A stretch of DNA of 8,596 nt. It comes from UBA1724 sp963632245 (GTDB lineage: Bacteria > Verrucomicrobiota > Lentisphaeria > Oligosphaerales > Oligosphaeraceae). The notes under the pieces were generated by a model. It did no database searches. It worked only from the letters and a program-made list of their open reading frames with translations, and had not been told where the DNA came from. Shown here piece after piece: positions 1 to 4,435 of the stretch (its first letter is position 1; each line of letters opens with the position of its first letter). A program made the position numbers and the translations under genes. The stretch lies in contig CAVGTF010000103.1 of NCBI GenBank assembly GCA_963632245.1, positions 1 through 8,596 of the forward strand. Direction: 5' to 3'.

Positions 1-42
1 CCAAAATCGAAAGGACGGTGGCTGCCGCCCCCGCTCCCCCGC

Positions 43-78
43 CTACCTAGGTAGAAGAGATCAGGTAGTAGGTAGAAG
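43..78. repeat. AGGTAG short repeats with palindrome
   Basis: A perfect 12-bp palindrome, CTACCTAGGTAG, occupies 43-54. The hexamer AGGTAG recurs at 49-54, 63-68 and 70-75, and AGGTAGAAG occurs twice (49-57 and 70-78). The spacing is irregular, so this is not a CRISPR. It could be a protein-binding cluster or a simple-sequence remnant; no function can be assigned. Confidence 0.45.
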
Positions 79-354
79 GTTTATAAGGTGCCGCAGGCGC
101 TCTTCCGCGGCTTCTTCTTCCGCGGTGTTGTTTGGGGAATCGGGGGTGCGGGGGGCTTGCCCCCAGTCACTTTGGATATCTTTCCCCTAGTAACCGGGGT
201 GCGGGGGGGGGCCAGTTCTTTGGTAGTCTTCTGCGTCTACGTCTATGGGACCATCTCTATCCCCCTTTGCCTATTGCGCTGCCTGGGCGCCTTGCGGGGA
301 ACAGGCTAGGCCCCTCCCAACTGGTTCTATGGTAGATTCCGCTATTACCAAAAA

Positions 355-370
355 TGCGTAAATTTACGCA
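355..370. repeat. Perfect 16-bp palindrome TGCGTAAATTTACGCA
   Basis: The two halves are exact reverse complements with no spacer, as expected for the binding site of a dimeric regulator. The half site with its upstream flank, CCAAAAATGCGTA (348-360), recurs at 447-459 as part of a second inverted repeat. No known operator consensus is recognised. Confidence 0.6.
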
Positions 371-412
371 AAGAAAGTAATATGGAAATTGTACTTACTG
401 CCTAATATGTTG

Positions 413-429
413 CACAACAAATAGTTGTG
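413..429. repeat. Small inverted repeat CACAAC/GTTGTG
   Basis: CACAAC (413-418) and GTTGTG (424-429) are exact reverse complements separated by AAATA. It lies between the palindrome at 355-370 and the hairpin at 443-480 in the same AT-rich stretch. It could be half of an operator or a weak hairpin. Confidence 0.35.
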
Positions 430-442
430 AGTATTTTGTGGA

Positions 443-480
443 ATTCCCAAAAATGCGTAGTCTTACGGATTTTGGGGAAT
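443..480. repeat. 17-bp-arm hairpin downstream of the 248-aa gene
   Basis: Arms 443-459 and 464-480 are reverse complements at 15 of 17 positions around the loop GTCT. It lies about 50 nt beyond the stop codon of the minus-strand 248-aa gene, so it could act as a transcript-end structure. However, neither side carries a clear T run, so it is not a canonical intrinsic terminator. The left arm contains the AAAAATGCGTA word shared with the palindrome at 355-370, which argues equally for a protein-binding site. Confidence 0.5.
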
Positions 481-532
481 ACACGCCCCCGCGTGCCCCC
501 CCATATATCCCCCCTCTCGCGCGAACCGTCGC

Positions 533-1279
533 CTACGGCTTCTTTTTTGGCGCCCTTGGAGGGGCCTTGCGCTTGGGGGCGGCTTTCTTGGATGCCTTCT
601 CCCGGTTGTTCTTCAACCAGGCTTTGAGGATTTCGGGAGGAAGGATATCGCCTGCATCGAGGTCTTCCTCTTCTTCCTCAAGCAGGTCTTCGTCATCCGG
701 GAGGCTTTCCAGGAAATCGATGAGTTCATCGGGATCGCAGAGTCCCTGGAGGAACTCGTCCATATCGCTGTCCCCCCTGCCCATTTCCGCCTCAATCACC
801 TCGTTTCGGAAATCGAGCATGAAGTCCAGCGCGGGACCCTCCGGAGTGAAAAGCCCCTTCGCATTGTGAATCATGGCGCGGTCTTCGGAAAATCTCTCCT
901 GCTTCATTTCGGCGAGAATCTGCACGAATCTCCGACTCTGCTCATCGCAGGGACCGACCGCCGACAGAATGCCCTTTATGGTCTTTCGCGATTCGGCGAG
1001 AATCGACACATTCCAAGCGGTCTCGGCAAGCATGGCCAGCGCAGAAAAGTGCTCCTGGTTGTCCTCCAGGTCCTCGCGATCCTCGGTGTACATAAGCCAG
1101 GCTTCTATTACGAACTCACAGAAGTCGTTGCTTACCTTCTCACGCAACTCCGGAGAAATGACAAGGGGCTCCTTGGCGTTCTTCGCCTTGTGCGGACTCG
1201 CCTTCTTCGCCCCACTGGGCTTCCGCGGCTTCTCTTCATTCGTCTGGGAGGTCGTCTTGCTCTTCTTGGAGGTCGTCAT
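533..1279 (-). CDS. Hypothetical charge-segregated 248-aa protein
   Basis: This gene is not recognised as a member of a named family. The protein has four visible zones. Residues 1-37 are rich in Lys, Ser and Thr and probably disordered. Residues 43-165 look like a compact helical domain with few glycines. Residues 166-210 are strongly acidic, with a run of Glu/Asp around 195-208. Residues 211-218 (ILPPEILK) lead into a Lys/Pro/Ala-rich basic tail (219-248). There is no signal peptide or membrane segment, so it is probably cytoplasmic. Basic, histone-H1-like tails suggest nucleic-acid binding, but that is inference. The ATG at 1279 is preceded by a pyrimidine-rich leader with no Shine-Dalgarno sequence. 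The start was kept because the basic tail is continuous from it and no better start is visible. The gene follows PrsW after 440 nt, so it may be transcribed separately. Confidence 0.75.
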   Translation of the reverse strand: MTTSKKSKTTSQTNEEKPRKPSGAKKASPHKAKNAKEPLVISPELREKVSNDFCEFVIEAWLMYTEDREDLEDNQEHFSALAMLAETAWNVSILAESRKTIKGILSAVGPCDEQSRRFVQILAEMKQERFSEDRAMIHNAKGLFTPEGPALDFMLDFRNEVIEAEMGRGDSDMDEFLQGLCDPDELIDFLESLPDDEDLLEEEEEDLDAGDILPPEILKAWLKNNREKASKKAAPKRKAPPRAPKKKP

Positions 1280-1291
1280 GGCTGTGCAGTC

Positions 1292-1326
1292 GGGGGAAAG
1301 GGGAGGAGGGGGGAAGGAAGAGAGGG
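1292..1326. repeat. 35-nt uninterrupted purine tract with G runs
   Basis: Every base on the plus strand from 1292 to 1326 is A or G, with runs of five, four and six G; GGG runs continue to about 1335. It lies 12 nt from the ATG of the minus-strand 248-aa gene, so the mRNA leader is a long pyrimidine stretch. The plus strand has quadruplex- or triplex-forming potential. Whether this matters to expression is unknown. Confidence 0.55.
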
Positions 1327-1648
1327 CAGGGAGGGCGTTCGCGGCAGCTGCAGGAGCCCACGCAACCGTTTGCTCTCCGCCTCAGGAGTGGACAATACTC
1401 TACTGCTCCTTCTCAGGATGTGGCGCGGCGCCTCCTGTGGATCCCTCTGGACAGTCCTGGTCATTCTGACTCTGGGATCCCACGTTGGCGAGATAGAATT
1501 CGATTTTACGCACTCTCCTTCAATGCCTCACGCTTCGCACGCTCACTCTTCTTCGATATCTCTTACTCCTCCAGAAAAATACATCACCCACACAAAACAG
1601 CCCCGGCACGCATGCACAACATACGCACCAGGGCCGCGTCAATGCGGG

Positions 1649-1676
1649 ATAATGTAACAGGGGGGAACTAGGTCAA
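1649..1676 (-). promoter_or_regulatory. Possible sigma70-type promoter for the 248-aa gene
   Basis: On the minus strand TTGACC (1676-1671) is followed after 16 nt by CATTAT (1654-1649), matching 5 of 6 and 4 of 6 consensus positions. It would give a leader of roughly 360 nt before the ATG at 1279, which is long. It lies downstream of the PrsW stop and in the right direction. It was found by eye, and chance occurrence is quite possible. Confidence 0.25.
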
Positions 1677-1680
1677 GGCA

Positions 1681-1707
1681 GCAAGAACTGGAGTCTCACT
1701 TTCTTGC
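1681..1707 (-). terminator. Weak hairpin after the PrsW stop codon
   Basis: GCAAGAA (1681-1687) and TTCTTGC (1701-1707) are perfect 7-bp arms around a 13-nt loop, 13 nt beyond the PrsW stop codon. There is no T run after it, so it is at best a weak or factor-dependent transcript end. Confidence 0.25.
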
Positions 1708-1719
1708 CGTCAGTGGGTT

Positions 1720-2715
1720 TTAGGATTGCGCTTCTGCCACGGGAGGCTTCTCCGATGGGGGCTGGGGGGATTCTGGAATTGATTCCTTTGCCTTCTTAAA
1801 CATGCAAACGAAGATAGTCAAGGTAACGGTGGCGAAAATTGTTACGCCAACAATGGAGCCACAGAAAGTGTCATAGAGTCCATGAATAATCGCAGAGACT
1901 CCCCAAGCTACAACGATGATAGGCCACTTTGTTTTGACCTTGTTTCGCACACAGCTGCCGATGGTGAAGCCAATGATAGCGCACCAGGCCGCATGCAGAA
2001 GTGACAATGAAAGACTGCGCAAAAACATTTGATTAAAGGCTCCATATAGAGATCCGAAAAACGTGTCTACGTTGCCTTCCGCCAACCCGTTGATAGATTT
2101 GTTCAACATGCGTTGGATGTAAGACTCCCCCTCGGCAACGGCAAATCCAAATCCAGAAGCCATGCCGAGTAGTAGTCCGTTTCTCTCATTTGTCAGTTTG
2201 TGACGCATGAGTCCAAAGATGAGCAAGGGCAGCATCTTTACGAACTCTTCAATAGGTCCGACGGCTAAACAGAATCCGAGAAGCCGTGGAACTAATGAAG
2301 GTTTGTCTATTTTGTCGTATAATGCTGCATGGTATAATGATGCAATGGAAGGTATATCTTGAAGTGCAAAGCATATCATTATTCCCGTTGTCGCTGTGAA
2401 AAATAGGTACCGCATGCAACGTAGAGCTAATGGAATCTTCACCTTAAGTTGACTTGCAAAGAAGATCCAAAGAACCATTGAAAAATAGAACATTATACAT
2501 GCAAACTCCCCTAGTTCGTGGTGGTCTTTGTTTGGCATAATCTTAAAGAATATGCTGACTAGTGGTAATATGGTGGAAAATAGTAGTGGAAACAGTATTA
2601 TAAATAGACAATATCTGAGGAGAGGGTTTTCTATGTTTTTCCAGCTCAGGATCTCTTTTAGTGGAATAATTTCGTACCAGTTCGTCTTCTTAAGGGTATC
2701 CCAGCCCTCGTGCAT
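1720..2715 (-). CDS. PrsW-family intramembrane protease
   Basis: The product is a polytopic membrane protein with about eight hydrophobic segments (near 33-57, 69-90, 101-118, 146-169, 180-194, 237-256, 264-281, 290-306). It carries the conserved residues of the PrsW family. These are the EExxK motif at E156-E157-K160, the F...E motif in GFGFAVAEGES (F191, E195), His241 in the HAAW segment and the HGLYD motif at H278-D282. Characterised PrsW (Bacillus) makes the first cut in an anti-sigma factor at the membrane; the substrate here is unknown. The tail (about 311-331) is Pro/Glu-rich and probably cytosolic. The frame stays open upstream of the ATG to the assembly gap and the ATG has no Shine-Dalgarno sequence, so the true protein may start at the zinc ribbon at 2912. 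The gene is visibly AT-richer than its neighbours (24 G+C of 60 at 2401-2460). Confidence 0.9.
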   Translation of the reverse strand: MHEGWDTLKKTNWYEIIPLKEILSWKNIENPLLRYCLFIILFPLLFSTILPLVSIFFKIMPNKDHHELGEFACIMFYFSMVLWIFFASQLKVKIPLALRCMRYLFFTATTGIMICFALQDIPSIASLYHAALYDKIDKPSLVPRLLGFCLAVGPIEEFVKMLPLLIFGLMRHKLTNERNGLLLGMASGFGFAVAEGESYIQRMLNKSINGLAEGNVDTFFGSLYGAFNQMFLRSLSLSLLHAAWCAIIGFTIGSCVRNKVKTKWPIIVVAWGVSAIIHGLYDTFCGSIVGVTIFATVTLTIFVCMFKKAKESIPESPQPPSEKPPVAEAQS

Positions 2716-2740
2716 GGTTTGAGATGCACTGATTGAAGAG

Positions 2741-2750
2741 NNNNNNNNNN
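2741..2750. other. Assembly gap (10 N)
   Basis: Ten undetermined bases separate the zinc-ribbon ORF from the PrsW ORF. Round-number N runs usually mark a scaffold join, so the real length may differ. If the true gap length leaves remainder 2 on division by 3 and has no stop codon, both ORFs become a single frame. Confidence 0.95.
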
Positions 2751-2912
2751 CCCATCCACGTCGTCTTCGTTGTTGGGATTAGGGGCGTGGGTCTCCTGTG
2801 GGGCGGTAGCCGTGAAGGTCACGCCGCATTTTGGGCACATGCAGATCTTCCCGAGCTGGTCTGCATCGACATCGAATTCTTGTTTGCAGTTAGGGCAGGA
2901 GACGGTGGGCAT
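2751..2912 (-). CDS. MJ0042-type zinc-ribbon protein, truncated by gap (probable N-terminus of PrsW protein)
   Basis: The 54 visible residues begin with a four-cysteine zinc ribbon: CPNC (C6, C9) and CPKC (C26, C29) sixteen residues later, with an extra Cys at 24. This is the layout of the MJ0042/zinc-ribbon N-terminal domains. A hydrophilic linker rich in Pro, Asn, Asp and Glu (about 37-54) then runs into the gap without a stop. The ATG at 2912 was chosen over an in-frame ATG 60 nt upstream because it has AGGA seven nt ahead and places the ribbon at the very N-terminus, as is usual. Such ribbons are often fused to membrane proteins by a disordered linker. With the PrsW frame open on the other side of the gap, one cytosolic-ribbon plus PrsW polypeptide is likely, but not proven. 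Confidence 0.7.
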
Positions 2913-3082
2913 AGTGGTTTCCTGGAGATGGAGGAGGTGGCAGTGCGAGGGGAGGGGCGTGTTGTCGGTCAATAGGTGGCCGAGGACATCGTCTTGCGCG
3001 GGAGAGCTTTCGTGGAGAGGAGGAGACGACCTCCTGCGTTTCCCGCGGGTCTCGCTTCGGAACGCAACGGAGAAATACTGCT

Positions 3083-3132
3083 ACTATGTCATAAGTTTTT
3101 TTTTTCAAGCACTTGCGCGAAAATAGTGTGAT
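3083..3132 (-). promoter_or_regulatory. Promoter-like element, copy 1 (A10), upstream of zinc ribbon/PrsW
   Basis: The minus strand reads ATCACACTATTTTCGCGC, AAGTGCTTG, ten A, then CTTATGACATAGT. Apart from A-tract length, the stretch 3085-3132 is identical to 8483-8532. A -35-like TTGAAA (3108-3103) and a -10-like CATAGT (3088-3083) are separated by 14 nt, which is short for sigma70. TATGACATA is a small palindrome around the -10. The element lies about 170 nt upstream of the zinc-ribbon ATG in the same direction, with no gene between. Duplication of the element upstream of two different genes supports a regulatory role. Confidence 0.6.
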
Positions 3133-3198
3133 CCCCTCCTGGAAGTGTTCCCCTTTTCCCCCCCTCTCGGAATTTCCCCCTTGTGGATTTTGTGGTGG

Positions 3199-3864
3199 TC
3201 ACTCCTTTCGTGGGGTGTATTCCAGGGAGAGGACTTCGTGGAAGAGCTCTGGGGCGTTGCAGCTGTCCACGGGGATATATGGGGTGTTGTCGTGGGTGTA
3301 GGTAGTGAGGGAGATGGGGGGGGAGTATTGTTGGTGGACGAGATAGACGAATTCGGTGCAGTAGAGTCGGTCCGGGGTTGTGAGATCCAGCTTGAAGTCG
3401 AAGGGGCGTCCCAGGTATTGTCGCATGAGGGCTGCGAGGGTGCCTTCATCGGGGAGGGCGGATTGGAATTCGCCGTTAAGGCGATAGACGGCGGCACCAT
3501 CGCCTTCGTGGAGGAAGTCCTCCAGGGACTGTTCGTAGACTGCGCCCATGGCGGTGTAGTCGTTCCCTTCGGCGTGGATGACGGTGACAGGACCCCCATT
3601 GGGGGCGAGGATCATTCCCACGTGGGAGAATCGCTGGTCGCGCTGGGAGATCTTTCGGAAGAGGTCGGACCAGATCCCATTGCCCTTGCGGAGAATGACA
3701 TCGCCAGTTCGGAGTTGCGCGGCGATCTTCTGCGTCGACAGGAGTGCCCGGATGCGACGCCGCTTGGAGTCCGCACTGTGTCGCTTGTGCAGGACGACTC
3801 CTGCGAGGACGACGGCTAGAAGCAGCAGTGCGAGTGTGGCGTGGATTTTGATCCTTTTGGACAT
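3199..3864 (-). CDS. YiiX/YebB-like permuted papain-fold hydrolase, membrane-anchored
   Basis: The 221-aa product has an N-terminal signal anchor (basic MSKRIK followed by a hydrophobic segment, about 8-25) and a basic stretch at 27-39. The remainder fits the YiiX/YebB-like permuted NlpC/P60 (papain-fold) family. It has TGDVILRKGNGIWSDLF (53-69), the catalytic His in FSHVGMI (H81), a polar residue in HAEG (E99), and the catalytic Cys in LYCTEFVY (C169) after RPFDFKLD. The order His before Cys is typical of the permuted group. Members hydrolyse amide or acyl bonds in peptides or lipids; the substrate here is not known, and it probably acts on the periplasmic side of the inner membrane. It follows the small lipoprotein by 57 nt. 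No Shine-Dalgarno sequence precedes the ATG; instead an intrinsic terminator ends 5 nt upstream. The long plus-strand ORF over this gene is antisense shadow. Confidence 0.87.
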   Translation of the reverse strand: MSKRIKIHATLALLLLAVVLAGVVLHKRHSADSKRRRIRALLSTQKIAAQLRTGDVILRKGNGIWSDLFRKISQRDQRFSHVGMILAPNGGPVTVIHAEGNDYTAMGAVYEQSLEDFLHEGDGAAVYRLNGEFQSALPDEGTLAALMRQYLGRPFDFKLDLTTPDRLYCTEFVYLVHQQYSPPISLTTYTHDNTPYIPVDSCNAPELFHEVLSLEYTPRKE

Positions 3865-3869
3865 AACGC

Positions 3870-3900
3870 AAAAAGGGAAGAGCGGTTGGGCTCTTCCCTT
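3870..3900 (-). terminator. Intrinsic terminator between small lipoprotein and YiiX-like gene
   Basis: On the minus strand a perfect 11-bp stem, AAGGGAAGAGC (3900-3890) with GCTCTTCCCTT (3883-3873), closes a 6-nt loop. The 3' arm runs into a stretch of five T (3874-3870). It lies 21 nt after the lipoprotein stop codon. The five remaining nt (GCGTT) lead directly to the ATG of the YiiX-like gene, so termination and downstream translation initiation share the same sequence. Confidence 0.85.
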
Positions 3901-3921
3901 GGGGGGTATGGATGCGTGCGA

Positions 3922-4341
3922 CTAGTTGAAGCTCTGCTTGGTGACGGCGACCTTCCAGTTGCCATCGGCATCCTTTTCGCAGGGGATGGTGTAGGTGGCG
4001 GGCTCGTTGGGGCAGGAATCAAAGACCTTCGCGTATCCCTTGGTCTCGCTGATTTTCTTTGCTTCTAGGAGAGTGATCTTGCTGGCGAGGAGAGTTTCGT
4101 CGATCTCGCGATTCATTCCCATGGTCCCTAGGGCAATGGCGCCGCTGAGACTCTTGAAGGTATCGTATCCGGTGCTGTTGCAGATCTCTTTCGCAGTGTC
4201 CTTGTCGCTGGTGTAGAGGGCGATCATGAACTTTTCTCCGAGAGAGCCGATGATCTCTTCGTCAGAGGGACCCGCGGCCCCGCATCCGAAGAGCCCCAAG
4301 GCCAGCACGGCGCAGAGGGCGAGTGACAGAATCTTTGACAT
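3922..4341 (-). CDS. Small lipoprotein, 139 aa, unknown function
   Basis: The ATG at 4341 begins a lipoprotein signal peptide: MSK, a hydrophobic core (4-18) and a lipobox-like LFGC with the acylated Cys at 20. AAAGGA nine nt upstream supports this start over the ATG at 4401. The mature part (about 27-139) is small and soluble, mostly helical at first. It ends in DADGNWKVAVTKQSFN, a pattern seen at the C-terminus of small NTF2-like/DUF4878-type secreted domains; that family match is tentative. Cysteines at 54, 110 and 121 could pair in the periplasm. The gene starts 94 nt after the 1285-aa lipoprotein and points the same way, so co-transcription is likely. It ends at a strong terminator. Its stop codon happens to be in the same frame as the YiiX-like gene. 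Confidence 0.8.
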   Translation of the reverse strand: MSKILSLALCAVLALGLFGCGAAGPSDEEIIGSLGEKFMIALYTSDKDTAKEICNSTGYDTFKSLSGAIALGTMGMNREIDETLLASKITLLEAKKISETKGYAKVFDSCPNEPATYTIPCEKDADGNWKVAVTKQSFN

Positions 4342-4376
4342 TCTTGGATTTCCTTTCGGGTGATTGGTTGATGCCT

Positions 4377-4422
4377 CCCCGAGCCCCCGCAACGGCATCA
4401 TGCCAATCGCGGGAGCCCGGGG
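4377..4422 (-). terminator. Strong intergenic hairpin between the two lipoprotein genes
   Basis: Arms 4377-4390 and 4409-4422 are complementary over 14 positions, 12 Watson-Crick plus two that are G-U pairs in the minus-strand RNA. The 18-nt interior contains a further GGCAT/ATGCC stem. There is no T run after it, so it may be a transcript-stabilising or processing structure, or a partial terminator that tunes the ratio of the two genes. Confidence 0.5.
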
Positions 4423-4435
4423 GCGATTTCGTTCG

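Larger units (their letters stand above)
1..532. other. Non-coding left edge with G-rich runs and palindromes
   Basis: No convincing gene is seen on either strand. The small open frames here have low-complexity Gly/Pro/Leu translations and no recognisable domain. The first 340 nt are GC-rich, with long G runs (the word GGGGTGCGGGGG occurs near 142 and again near 196), a GGGGGC/GCCCCC inverted repeat at 151-164 and a duplicated CTTCCGCGG near 101 and 116. From about 340 to 480 the composition turns AT-rich and the palindromes listed separately occur. This is the region downstream of the 248-aa gene and may also hold control signals for a gene beyond the left edge. Confidence 0.6.
1280..1719. 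other. 440-nt intergenic region between PrsW and the 248-aa gene
   Basis: No supported gene is seen; the open frames on both strands have no domain and look like composition artefacts. The region contains a purine tract at 1292-1326, a 7-bp inverted repeat GGATCCC/GGGATCC (1439-1445 and 1474-1480), a small GGACAGTCC palindrome (1449-1457), a possible minus-strand promoter at 1649-1676 and a hairpin at 1681-1707 just after the PrsW stop. Confidence 0.5.

Noticed and set aside
43..78. CRISPR-like array
   Set aside because: Only 6-9-nt repeats with irregular spacing; no repeat-spacer structure anywhere in the window.
88..335. Two overlapping plus-strand open frames at the left edge
   Set aside because: Gly/Leu/Pro-rich translations with no start signal and no domain in G-run DNA.
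1..532. tRNA or rRNA gene in the left non-coding stretch
   Set aside because: No cloverleaf or recognisable rRNA segment could be read.
866..1657. 263-aa plus-strand open frame
   Set aside because: It overlaps the 248-aa minus-strand gene antisense and runs into intergenic DNA; the translation is low-complexity with no domain.
2913..2972. Upstream ATG extension of the zinc-ribbon protein
   Set aside because: The ATG at 2912 has AGGA at proper spacing and gives the usual N-terminal position of the ribbon.
3096..3105. Plus-strand T run as an intrinsic terminator
   Set aside because: No GC-rich stem precedes it, the same run occurs at 8494-8505, and no plus-strand gene ends here; a minus-strand promoter spacer explains it better.
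3145..3819. 224-aa plus-strand open frame
   Set aside because: It is antisense to the YiiX-like gene, whose catalytic motifs show the minus strand to be coding; the Gly/Val/Glu-rich translation is an antisense artefact.
4342..4401. 20-residue N-terminal extension of the small lipoprotein
   Set aside because: It would bury the signal peptide and lies in the intergenic hairpin; the ATG at 4341 has a good ribosome binding site.
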